Positions 22,972-36,500 of a DNA stretch of 64,000 nucleotides are shown here, one piece after another. The translations under genes and the position numbers were made by a program. Below the pieces are notes generated by a model. It did no database searches and was not told the DNA's origin. It worked only from the letters and a program-made list of their open reading frames with translations. How positions within the stretch are numbered: the first letter of the stretch is position 1; the number at the start of each line of letters is the position of its first letter. Source of the stretch: Steromphala cineraria (lineage: Eukaryota > Mollusca > Gastropoda > Trochida > Trochidae); NCBI GenBank assembly GCA_916613615.1, contig OU744732.1, forward strand, positions 61,765,227 through 61,829,226, given 5' to 3'.

Positions 22972-22976
22972 GGTAT

Positions 22977-24481
22977 TAGCAAAAGTGAGTTGATGAGAAC
23001 GCTTTTGTGCTTTGTCTAATTTTAAAATAAATGATCTTTCATGACTCAAGACAACACTGAAGCTAATAGAAACGACATATATCAACTCCAACAATTATTT
23101 TTACATTTTTTTGTCAACGAAATTAAAAGTTGTCAATAAAAACATCATTTGTTTGATTATAATATTTCACGTTTTAAGATCGTTCTATATAATGTTCCAT
23201 ATAATGTTCCATATAATGTTCCAAAACATACTGTACTTGTGTTGTCAACCAAGCAAAAGTTGTAAACGATATTTTAAAAAACAACCCATCTCGGCTGTTG
23301 GTAGATAAAAACTAAAATGGTTAAAATCAAATTATTTTTTCAAAAACAACATTCAGTGAATAGACACCTAATTTATATAAAACAAATTGTCTCGTATAAA
23401 TATGAATATTGCAAAAATGAACTGAAAACAAATCGGTCCTTCCTAAGATGCTTTTTCTACCACCCCTAAACAGTGAAATGTACATTGCACGTGAATCTCG
23501 CTTACCTGGATGTTAGCTTGGATCTTACTACACCCTTCCCACAAAGCTTGAAATATCTAAATAGAGATGGTTTCTTAAACACCATTATTTTGTATATTGT
23601 TGATGAATATAATATTCAACAATTTCCAATTTAACATGTCTTTTTATCAACTTTTGTGTTGTTTTAATCTATTTACGATAATTTACTTTTGGGTTAAACT
23701 ATTTTTCATGGGGGTACAAGTGTAAATCATTACCAAATTTCCAAAATTAACCGCAAATATTTTAATAAAATGTGAATATCATTTGAATCAGCTAGATCAT
23801 ATTGTTGCAAAGACTGTAAGTCAAATGTTGTTTAAAAGGCGGTCCGTGATTGGCTGAAATTTTATCGCGAACCAACTATATCTTTTGCTTGATCAGAGGT
23901 CACAACGCGCAGGTTTCGGTTGGGTTTTTACCCGGGGTATGAAAGTGGTGTGTCAGCGTATACGTTTTATCCTGAACAGGAAGACTCAACTAGAAAACTG
24001 TCACTGAAGGGAAATAATGTAATAAGTCTTATTGCAGCAAGGGCGGATCCAGGGTTCTTATTTTTAGTCTGTGCAAGTTTCTTATACAGATAAACGAGGT
24101 GTAATCCTCTAATTCAATTGCGTTTATTTGTAAATAAGTCCTTACATACCTTGTATATCATACTTTGACAAGTCAGGACGAGTTGTAAGTCCTTAATCAA
24201 ATCCAATGGCTCCATCTTTTAAAAACTTATTTTTATTAAATCACTTGGAAATTTAACTCATTGTACAAATTTTCCTAATTTAGATTTTCTATCTGTATTA
24301 TCAAATACATAATATTGTTTAAAACTTCTATCAACTTACAATCGACTAAAAACAACAAGACACCATCACCTTCACAGTGAAATAGTGTTTTCTGCTTTTT
24401 CATCGTTTTAAAGAAAGTAATAATCTCTTCAATCTAATTTCTTGAACAATTCTACAGAATAGCAAAAACTTATTTTTTCAG
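22977..24481. other. Non-coding DNA upstream of the STAND gene
   Basis: AT-rich with no supported ORF. It contains the right arm (~23893-23982) of the inverted repeat whose left arm is at ~17915-18005, and a short triplicated ATAATGTTCCAT near 23190-23222. It ends in an acceptor-like TTATTTTTTCAG at 24470-24481, just before the first coding exon, so a 5' UTR intron may span part of it. No TATA box or promoter could be assigned. Confidence 0.5.
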
Positions 24482-24507
24482 ATCAAGGACAATAACGTAT
24501 TCTGACA

Positions 24508-27500
24508 ATGGGAAACGGTTTCTCTCGTCAAAGGTTTGTATTCCCATATAATCTTTTAATTGTAAACCTGCTTTTAGGAGATCTTGTTGTTACTGATGGC
24601 AAATATTGAAGAAATTATCCGAAATCACAATCCAAAGGAAACGGCATTTAAGTGTTGAACATGAAACTATTTTCAAGTTAAATAAGTCTAGCCAACGTGT
24701 CTTTTATGTGTGAATATTATGTTATTTCGGACTTCTAATATGAATATGAAAATGAGAACACAATTAAAAACCTATCTTAAAGGTCACACAGCTTAATGAA
24801 TCCAAATCATCTTGCGATTGATCTATGTATATTGAAGTATGTTTTATTTAAATGTGTCTCATTTCTCATTTCTCAATTCTCATACTCGGATATAACGAAC
24901 TCCAAGGGACCAAATAATTTAGTTCGCTATATCCGGTGTTCGCTATACGCATATAATATAAATGATATTATATAGGGACAGGGCTTGAAAATTTATTAGC
25001 TATATCCGATTGTTCGTTATATCCGAGTTCGCTATATCCGTGTTCTACAGTATTTTGTTAAAGCATTGCGAAATCGACTTTTCTCGCAGATTCTAAACAC
25101 ACATTTCTTTTCGGAAACAGGACAGTCAACATATACAACATAACAGGAGTCACAGGAGGAAATGTTGGAACAGCAAATGTCGCAGGCATGGTCCACGGGG
25201 GGATGGGCAACAAGAGTCAGACAGGTGGGTGAAAACAACTAACATCTTGCATATCCGTAAGAAGTGTATTAGGCGCGTTTCAGACACTGAGATTTGAACA
25301 CTAGATTATAGCAACATGATGTGAGAATCAACCTTTATTAGGTCTTCAAGAATAGTCTGGAAGACCTATTGTTTTTATCCGAATCCTTTACTATTATCAT
25401 CATTATTATCCCCCGCCACGAAGTGGAAGGGGGATGTAGGTTTTGGCTGTAGGTGTGTCCGTCCGTGCGTCCGTCCGTCCTTTCGTCCATCCGACCGAGT
25501 TAAAGGGAACAGCTTGTCTGGAAACTATTTAAGAGAGGGTAACCAAATTTGCTGTGTGTCTTCAGGGTATCAATACCTAGATTGGGTTCGAAAATCTTAA
25601 CCGCAATATTATTTTTTATGGAGTTATTGCTCTTTGTCCGTGTTTTTGGACTCTGTTCGAGGGAGTCCTCAAAGGGGACATGTTTCCCAGAAACTATTTA
25701 AGATAGAATAACAAAATCTGCAGTGTGTCTTTTTAGGGTATCAATACCTTGATGGAGTTAAAAAATGAGGAAAATGCAATTACTTATTACGGAATTACAG
25801 CCCATTTCGGGAATTATTGGGAGGTTTAATGAAAACGTATTTGGCGAGGGATGTTGATGACCATGTCTTCTTGTTATTGTACACTTTATTGTCCAGATGA
25901 TTTTGACAAAACTAGTGAAGCTAATTCAACCAAACTTGCTATGCTTATAGCCCTAACTGAGGACTGAACAGGCTAAGCTTTTGGGCCAAATGGGCTCAGT
26001 CACTATTGGCCATGAATGGCCCAAAGTTGGAAATATTAGTATGTGCCAATTTTTCAAAATGCACTAAGAGACTTGAAACATTTTTTTTTAAATTCTCAGT
26101 AACATAGCGCACAAAAAAGTAAACCGTGACAAATTTGTAGGTCACATGGTTAAGGCGCCATCTTGAATGTTTGTACTTTTTTCACTTGCACCTGCACCCA
26201 TTTGCGCAATCACCACTCAGCACATTGTTGCACTACAGAGCTGATTTTTACATATGTTGTAGCTGAAGCATTGTCCTGTAGGAGGTTATCGATAACATTT
26301 GCCTACGTGTAATACGTTATATACAGTGACCATTTAAACTTTACCAATTTTGAAAAACGATAAACTTCAAAGGCAGATTACTCAAAAAGTGGACCATAGA
26401 ATTTCATGATTTTTAAAAGGGAGACAGAATGTAGGTCTTACAGATTCAAAAATAAAATCGCTCCCAAACAGTCACTTTTGGTCACAATGGAAGTTCAAAG
26501 TCGACAAATTTTAAGCTTTTTTTTTTAATTTTCAAGATGCTCTTGGAGAGTTGAAACTTTTTTTAAAAGATGCGGAGTAACATTGTGCACAAAAAGCCAA
26601 TGATGACCAACTTGTAGGTCACCTGTTTTTCCGCCATCTTGATTTTTGGCATTTTTTTGGTATTTTTTGCAAGGCCTGACCCCATGAACGTTTACATATT
26701 AATGTCATTACTCGGAAACGAGAAACTTTACAACATTGTGAATTACTAAAGGTCAAACATTGCACATTGGCCAACGTCTTGAAGACCGTCAGTGGTGCTT
26801 TGCAGCCCTAGTTGGATTTTACTTTTATTTTAATGTGAATATTTCAAAGCTGACTTTTTGCTTATCAAGTCCCAGAAAAAGTTCATGAATGAGGAATAAA
26901 GTTCAAATGAGAAACAACAATATAAAGTTGGAGTAGGGAGGAAAAGTGTAAATATGCAGAAGACAGGGGATTAAGTGGATGTAGGTATTATTATTATTCT
27001 ATAGCGCACATATCCAACCACTCGTGGTTGCTCAAGGCGTTTACATTTTTCCCCTGGTCAATGGCATTCTTTCACCGTCCGATAATTTTTCCAATTCAAC
27101 TCCCTGGGGAGTATTGAACCGGCATCCATATGTGGCGCTCAGGTTAGGGACCATTCTATGCCTCACAGGGTACCCATTTACAGCTGGGTGAACTGAGACA
27201 CATAGTCACAGCAGTTTGTCCAACACTACTGAAAGCTGATAACCGACAGCTCGGCGTATGCACGTGTTAATGTATCCACCATTCAGCCACTGACATGAAT
27301 TCGTGGGATCTTTTAAGTGCGCAGTTTTTGTTGCACTACACAATAGGGCTCCAGGGTGACACTTATAGAGTTCCAACAGGTAGGTAGGGCTAAATCTAGT
27401 TAAAAAAAAGGAATTTGTTATATATATACACTATCATTAAGTGGAAATTTAAAAGGGGACATGTAATAGACTTCTGAAATACCAATGGTCTATCTTTATC

Positions 27501-30500
27501 CAATCACAAGTTATCACCAAGGTTAAAGTTTCAAAAACTGCTTTCTGCGCCAAGGTCAAGGTCACAAAGTAAAAATTAAGGCCTCATCTTTAAGGCCTTA
27601 TGTGGATGCAAGACACAAACATTCATTAACTTGCACAAAGTTTATTCCATTTGACGTCCACAGTTCATTTCTATTCTTATGCGTTGAAATGTTGTGTAAT
27701 TCTTATCTACATTATAAGCTTGTGAAGTTCAAAAAACTAAAACAAAAACAACAATAAGAGCATGGAAATTCTAAGTCATTTACTTCAAAATTAGCAATTA
27801 CCAATTAAATGCATAAAATATATAATTAGCAAAACCATTAAACATTACCCCCATATTATGCATTAAACTATCTTATCATTGCAAACTATGTTACTTACAT
27901 TTGTGTGCTTGCCTAACTTTCCCTAATCTAGCTGTCCATTCAACATGGTGTCACTTCCAACATGTGCTCTGATCATCATCATCATCATGAGTGTCAAGGG
28001 AAGTAATCCAGTTATGACTTACAATCATGATAATACTTCAGGCAAAACTAGTAACAGTTATCACCTACCTAGACTTTCTGAACCTCTTATGAACTAAATT
28101 TTAAACATTGAAATTATTACAGTTCTTAAACACTTTTGTGCTTAGCAACATAAAATGAAACCTTTTTAACAAAAAATAACTTTGAACACAAAATTGTTAT
28201 TTTACTGCATCAACACCTTAAAATGATAGATGCACATATGAAATATCAAAGGTCTACCCCCAAGCTATCAAAAGTTATCAGCAAGGTTATTTTTTTTTGT
28301 GACAGACTGACTGAGGACAAACACTATAAATACCGACTCCGCGGCATACAACAGAGGAGATGTGGTGATAACGGATACCTATGTTATGAAATGTCATGGT
28401 TTAAACAGTCTAGTTAAAACTAGCTGTAATATTATCGTCCCCTAAGTCCTTACGTTACATCTAGCTACTTACCCACCTGGTCCGTGTCGCGCATACGCGG
28501 AAATCAGCCAATGAAAAAAGAACTGGCTGATCCCTTTGAATCGGACACTCTAGTTGATACAAGCTGTTAGAATCGGTCATTCTAGTTAAAACTATCATTA
28601 ATGTTTATTTCCAATAAGTCATACATTAAATCAGTGATAGTTATGCTCATAATGCGTAAAATGCAATATAAATCCAAACGACGCCCGATTCAAAGAGATA
28701 AGGACTTAGGGGACGATAACATTTCAGCTAGTTTTAACTAGATTGTGGCTTAAATCTTGTTTATTGCTGTGACCCTTTACTTTTTTAACAGCATTAAGTT
28801 AAATGAAAATATGATAAAGAAAGTCTTTTGTACATCATCGTTATTGTCTTATTCATATCACCAGTCATTCTCCCCACAGAGGCAGATCAAGTCATGTTGA
28901 TTAAGCCTTTGTTCTATTACGCCGAAATCCGTGGGTTCCGGCAGTTTCCCCTGACGGAAAAAACTTTCACCTCATTGCATTTAATATTTCTTTATCAAAT
29001 GACAAGGCTTCTCGCATGGAAAGGGTGGTTCATATCACAATGCCTTTGCCTTGTTTGATTAGCCAAAATGATGATTTAAGAACAGCGTCGCTGATTGTAC
29101 AACTAACCATTCCATCCCACAAACTCGTCGTAATAGAACAGAGGCTAAATCAACATGACTTGATCTGCCTCTGTGGGGAGAGAATGATCACCAGTAAATA
29201 TTTCATTAGTTTTCAATGTTGAGGACACAAAACACAACTTATTATCTGGTCCACATGCGATCTATGTTTTGTCCAATTCTTATTCAGATATCTCAATCTC
29301 TTTGGGTGGAGGAAAATCAAAAGACATAAAGAGTAAGTATCTTTATATCTCAATAATGTTTTCAAGCTTGTTTTCATTTTTGTATTTTGAATGTTGTGTT
29401 AGATTGAAACAACTGTACCTATAATTTGTTATTGTGGTATGTGTGTGCTATGATTTGATTCTTTACTACAAGTAACGGATCCCTACTGAAACCTTCCCTG
29501 CGAAAATGGGAACATTGCAGCAAATGTTGGAGAACCCTATCTTGCTTTTGCACATTTACCTGAATCAACATATTTTACAACATAAAGTTCATCATGTTGA
29601 TACAAAGTATTCAATACAGACAGACAGACAGACAAACTAACATATCATTTATCAAATTGTTATCTTAAATTCAAACCTTAATACACTGGTGAAAGGAAAA
29701 ATATAAAGTTGTGAAACATTCACAAATGGGTTGTGAGAGACAAAACAACATTCCTGTAGAAAGCAGGGATTGTCCACGTTATCCCGTTTCTTTGAGGTCA
29801 CTCTTATATCAAGGTCATTCAGTGATGCATAGTAAAGTTGTATACCTTAATAAGGCATGGTTCATGAATTTATTTACTAACTTCCAAGCTGAAAACAGTG
29901 TTTGTCGAGGTTATCCTCTTACTTCGAGGTTAATTACTCAGTCATACCCAAGTTAGCCTTTGTTCCATTACGCCAAAATCCTGGGGTTCCGGCAGATCGC
30001 CCTAGCGGCAAAAAGTTGTAACTTGAGTTATCTCCCTTTTTTGCAGCCAATGATAACACCTTTTGGATGTCCACGACTTCGGGAATACTCAACGGTCGCT
30101 CTGTGACTTTCAAAAGAATCATGCCTTTAGGTTTCATTTTCATTAACAGTGTGTGTCTCAGAGAGGGAAACTATTTCAAAATCAGATATGTATAGAGTTT
30201 TTCATTAGAAACATATTGTTTTATTATTGTGTAAATTGTTCTTCGTTTTATGATAAATTTTATTTTAATAATTCACCAAATAAAAACCAATGAGAAGGTA
30301 AAAAGCGATTGTTTTGTAGAAGGAAGAGTTATCTCCCTTTGATGCGGATCCACACGGGAATAGCCGAACTTTTGCGAACGACCACTTTTGAAACGGCATC
30401 GCTGATTGCATAACTAACTTGGATTGCCTCCAATCAGATTTCTACCTTTCTATCCCGTATGTTAGCCGTAATAGAACAGAGGCTAATTCAGGTATGACTG

Positions 30501-33500
30501 AGTTGCCTCTGTGGGGAGAGAATGTACTGTACTAATTAAGGCATGGTTTATGAATTTCTTGATCTTCGTTAGTTCTGAAAGATTTATTTGAAAATCACAA
30601 AGAATCTAGTTCTGAAAGATGTGTTTGAAAATCAAAAGAATAATTCCAACTTTCCATTATAATATGGAATGCTTCAGTTGTCATGTTTTCCTTTTTCTGT
30701 TGTTCTTATTCATACACAATCAACCATAATATTTGAAATACCCGTCTGTGATTTGCTAAGGGGAAATATAAGAGGATGTTAATATGGTTATAAAATACTC
30801 GGTTTACTTTGTGTAATGTGCAAGAATTCAAAACAAATGAACATTGTAACAAATTATCGATATTCATTCATTATATTAATCAACTTTCATCAAAACATGC
30901 AAATGCTAAACGTCAAATGCTATAATAGACACCCCTTTCGCTCGTTAAATACGAATACCATCCACTTGTTCCATAAATATGTTATTAAACTGAACGTCGT
31001 TAAGTATTCTCTATATATCCGACAGTTAATACCCAATGTGATTCAGTAAAAGGGGGAGCTACTCATGACAGAGCCCTGAATAATATCATTTGAGATTCCC
31101 CAAATTCCGTTAATGATGTACGAGTGACATGGAGACATCATGATGCAGCACAGCCGACAACCTGAAATAATATAGTTAAAATCTCTATCTTATGTATTAT
31201 TATAGTTATATTCGATTAAGATATCCTGTAATTATTCATATAATAACTTGACATTTTGCAGAAAGAACTAAAGAAGAGATCAAATTGCTGACATCTGGTA
31301 TGATCCACGTATCAGCTGTGGACAAAGTGGTTGGTATGCTGAAGAGTGGGAAGAATTGGGTGACTATAACAGGCAATGCTGGTGACGGGAAGACCACACT
31401 GGGCTTCCTTGTCCTGAAGAAGCTAAAGAAGTCCGGGGTTAAGGTGTATCACATTAAAAAGCCCGAAGAGTACGAAGTTCTGTCAAGAGTTAAGGGAAAA
31501 CGTGTTATATTGTTGGACGACAGATTCGGTGCTTTCACGTCAGATCAAACATTGCTCAACAAGTGGAGAGATGTTCTCACAGCTTTACATCAGCAATTTG
31601 AGCAAGCTGAAAACAAGACAAACGTTATTTTCATCAGTAGGAAAAATGTTCTAGAAGAATCTCGGGACTTTCTTGGAATGTTCAAGGACAAAATCCTAGA
31701 TCGTGAAAATATTGTTGATCTTAGTTCCTTCAAAGTTACAGAAGAAAGAGTGAGAATTCTTGACCACTACTTGAAACATAGTCACTTGAAAGAAAGTTCT
31801 GAAGTAAAGCAAAGAGTAGCTGACCTGGACATTGCTCACGGATTTCCGCATTGTGCTGTGATGTACACGAAACTGAAAGCTATGGAGCCTGACCTTGGCA
31901 TTCATGATTTCTTCCAGAGACCATTGGAGTTTCTGGACATCACAACAGTAGTTTTATATAGAGAAAACTGCAAAGATCTTTTTCAACATATGATCAAGAA
32001 CAATGGTCTGTTTGATGTCAATTCAATTGAGGATGACGCACAACGGGAAACTTTACTGCGGGTTGAACGTGAGCAAGACGGCAGCTACATCACTGAATGG
32101 AAGGAAGGGATTTGTGAGTTTGCTCATTCCTCAATCTATGAGAGTGTATTGAGTGTTATCTGTAATACAGACCCGTTTTTCTGTGTGAAATATGCAAGCC
32201 TCTCCGTGATTAGACAGAAACTCACTTTCTCAGACAGACAAATGAAGTTGCCAACACAAATCAGCGTGGAACCCGTACCAGCGATCCTGAAAGCTCTAGC
32301 TGAGAGGTTCCGACCACACATTCTGCAGGGAGACTACAGCGTGTTTACTCACAGATTCTGTGATAACGAGGACTTCTGTAAACAACTGCTGTCTACCTGC
32401 GTGTATTCCGATTCTGCTTTTCCTGAACAGGTTGGTTATTTGAAAATCACTGTTACAAAATAATAAGCAACTTATTGTTTGTTTGAAAGCTATTGTCTAC
32501 TTCTTTCCTATACTGAGATACATGATTAACTATATATTCATTTGATCGATGAATCATTGAATCATTACCTTAGAGGGCCGTCCTATCGGGGTAATATTAT
32601 TCCTAAAATACCCTATGGCAACATATCACATTTACATTGTGACGTCATGTTATAAACAATGCTTTGACGTCACAGTTCGGCTATGAGCTTTCGTTCTTTT
32701 GGAGCCGGTGTCGGCTAATCCACCTTTACCGAGAAGTAGATTTTAAGTATCTTCTTTATTGTTGCGACTACGACAAAAGACAGAATATGATATTCATGCC
32801 CATGAAATAGTATGTTTGCGACACTTGTGCTTAAATAACATTTAATTTATATCTCTTGCTTTCGCTCAGGAAACATTAGATTTTAGAAATCATTCATGTC
32901 ATGTCATGGCCCTCATATAATATCCTCTATTTATACACGTGATTGACTTTGCCAGGTTCTAATTTGAAAAAAAAGAGAAGAAAAGTCAATTTTTTTTGTT
33001 CATCTTAGTGCCTACATGTATTCTTACCTACCTGGGACAAAAGTTAGGGATAAGACAAATTTTGAAGCAATCTTAAACTAGTCCCAACTTTTGAGGCAAA
33101 ACTGTGTCTGAATTTGCTCTCTTCAGTTGGGGGAATATTGACGGAGTTAACATTATATTCTTACAGTTGTATGCAAACAATAAAGGGCACCTATTATTCG
33201 ACAAATGAAATTTGGAAAATGTTTAGAATGATACGAATGAATTTTGAATAGCAAAACGCCCCCATTCAAACCAGCAAAATATAACAAACATTTGTATATA
33301 ATAATTGCAAATTAGCTTAACTCATAATAAACAAACTGTTAAAGGTAACAATATCAAACTAATACAAGTTACTATGCAATATCAAATGAGTCATACTAAT
33401 TGGCTAGCTAAATATAGTCACCAATTATTATGCATCACACAGTGAAACAGTCAGCGGGTCTTGAAAGTAGATATGTGTATCTGTTAAAGTGTTCGAAATC

Positions 33501-36500
33501 AGGGGATCGGCAGATGATCGCAAAGTAAGTTGAAAGACAAGATGATTTATAGTTCTAAAACAGGCCCTCATATAGGATGGATACCCTCTAGAATGTTCTT
33601 CAAAGTTCCATGATGAACTCCAATCAGAAGAATCCACATCAGATTTTCAAGAAAAAGATGGAACATTCTAGATAAGAATATTCTAGACATAACTATGTTA
33701 CATAATCAAATCAAGTTAAAGTGTTACCTACTTAACAATACAACAATGATATACAATTTTAAACAAGTGAATAATTTCATACTCGTAACAAATAGCATAC
33801 ATGATATATCCAAAATTATATTTTTCCTTTTCTTTGTACTCCAAAGTTAACTCTGCATGTTGAATTATTTCAAACATGGTTTTGATGGTTGAAATAATCC
33901 TCACATAAACATTAATTACGCTTCAGTCTGAAACGTAGTCTGATACGAGAAACTGCCCAACATGGAAATTTGTCTGTTTCAACAACTCAACTTTGGGTAT
34001 TTCTCTTTTATTAAAATACTACTGTTACTCAACATTATGCCTCTGCAGAACAGTATTGTTACACAGCAGTTTCAGCTTGATATTTGATCTTAACTCTCTA
34101 GGAAAACTATTGAAAAGACCCTGTATCACTACAAAAGTTATGTATGCACTTTAGTGTACAATATTGAATGAGGTGGGGATTTCTTTTTTAAAGATGAATA
34201 ATGAAAGTCATAGACTCTGTTTGTCAACTGACCTCAACAATTCAGAGGTTAAAGATCATTTTAAATAACAGATATGCAATCGAGAAATCTTTCATTAGAT
34301 AGCTTTAAATTTATATATATAAATAAGACATGATGATATATTCTGAAAATACACTTTTAAATTAGGGTCGTTTATGATATAACTTATTTGGTATTCTTTA
34401 GAGTACTCATGCCCAAGCTGCATAAAACGCCAACTCGCTCACTCAGTATGATTAATCACAAGTGTTAACCGCACAGGCCGTTGTCAACCATGTTCATGGC
34501 TGTGAATATTTTTTACTGGGTTTTTTTCAGGCAAACCAGAGGCAGCACATCGATGCACCGGGCTGGGATAACAGAACTATGTTGTTGACGGCTCTTCTTG
34601 GGGGGAACACGTTGGCTATACACGCTCTGGTTGAACACGGCGGAGATGTTAACATCCAAGATGAAAGTGGAATTACCCCGCTTCTGTATCTCTGTAAAAA
34701 GGATGTAGTTGACTGTAATCTCATCAGAGAAATGGTCATCACTGGCAAAGCTGAATGCAATGTTAAGGATGAAACAGGAGCAACACCACTTCTGTATCTC
34801 TGTAAACGGAAAGAAGTTGACTTTAATCTCATCAGAGAAATGGTCACCACTGGTAAAGCTGACTGCAATGTTCAGAATAAAACAGGAGCAACACCATTTC
34901 TGTATCTGTGTAAGAGGGATGAAGTTGACTTTAATCTCATCATACAAATGCTAACCACTGGCAAAGCTGACTGCAATGTTCAGAATAAAACAGGGGCAAC
35001 ACCATTTCTGTATCTCTGTAAACGGAAAGAAGTTGACTTTAATCTAATCAGAGATATGGTCACCACTGGCAAAGCTGACTGCAATGTTAAGGATGAAACA
35101 GGGGCAACACCACTTCTGTATCTGTGTAAGAGGGATGAAGTTGACTTTTATCTCATCAGAGAAACGGTCACCACTGGCAAAGCTGACTGCAATGTTAAGG
35201 ATGAAACAGGGGCAACACCACTTCTGTATCTGTGTAAGAGGGATGAAGTTGACTTTAAGCTCATCATACAAATGGTCACCATTGGCAAAGCTGACTGCAA
35301 TGTTAAGGATGAAACAGGGGCAACACCATTTCTGTATCTGTGTAAACGGAAAGAAGTTGACTTTTATCTTATCAGAAAAATGGTCACCACTGGCAAAGCT
35401 GACTGCAATGTAAAGGATGAAAAAGGGGCAACACCATTTCTGTATCTGTGTAAGAGGGATGACGTTGACTGTAGTTTCATCAGAGAAATGGTCACCACTG
35501 GCAAAGCTGACTGCAATGTAAAGGATGAAACAGGGGCAACACCATTTCTGTATCTGTGTAAACGGAAAAAAGTTGACTTTAATCTAATCAGAGATATGGT
35601 CATCACTGGCAAAGCTGACTGCAATGTTCAGAATAAAACAGGGGCAACACCATTTCTGTATCTGTGTAAGAGGGATGAAGTTGACTTTAATCTCATCATA
35701 CAAATGCTAACCACTGGCAAAGCTGACTGCAATGTTCAGAATAAAACAGGGGCAACACCATTTCTGTATCTCTGTAAACGGAAAGAAGTTGACTTTAATC
35801 TAATCAGAGATATGGTCACCACTGGCAAAGCTGACTGCAATGTTAAGGATGAAACAGGGGCAACACCACTTCTGTATCTGTGTAAGAGGGATGAAGTTGA
35901 CTTTTATCTCATCAGAGAAACGGTCACCACTGGCAAAGCTGACTGCAATGTTAAGGATGAAACAGGGGCAACACCACTTCTGTATCTGTGTAAGAGGGAT
36001 GAAGTTGACTTTAAGCTCATCATACAAATGGTCACCATTGGCAAAGCTGACTGCAATGTTAAGGATGAAACAGGGGCAACACCATTTCTGTATCTGTGTA
36101 AACGGAAAGAAGTTGACTTTTATCTTATCAGAAAAATGGTCACCACTGGCAAAGCTGACTGCAATGTAAAGGATGAAAAAGGGGCAACACCATTTCTGTA
36201 TCTGTGTAAGAGGGATGACGTTGACTGTAGTTTCATCAGAGAAATGGTCATCACTGGCAGAGCTGACTGCAATGTTAAGGATGAAACAGGGGCAACACCA
36301 CTTCTGTATCTGTGTAAGAGGGATGACGTTGACTGTAGTTTCATCAGAGAAATGGTCATCACTGGCAGAGCTGACTGCAATGTTAAGGATGAAACAGGAG
36401 CAACACCACTTCTGTATCTCTGTAAGAGGGATGACGTTGACTTTTATCTCATCAGAGAAATGTTCACCACTGGCAAAGCTGACTGCAATGTTAAGGATGA

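Larger units (their letters stand above)
25225..31261 (+). other. Predicted intron 2 of the STAND gene, repeat-rich
   Basis: A 6-kb intron from GTGGGT to TTTTGCAG. It carries a second pearl-like element (25411-25870), an interspersed repeat (26990-27390) and three inverted-repeat elements (28410-28741, 28866-29186, 29936-30504). The other parts (25871-26989, 27391-28409, 30523-31261) are AT-rich with no supported exon. An extra exon whose length is a multiple of three cannot be excluded. Confidence 0.5.
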
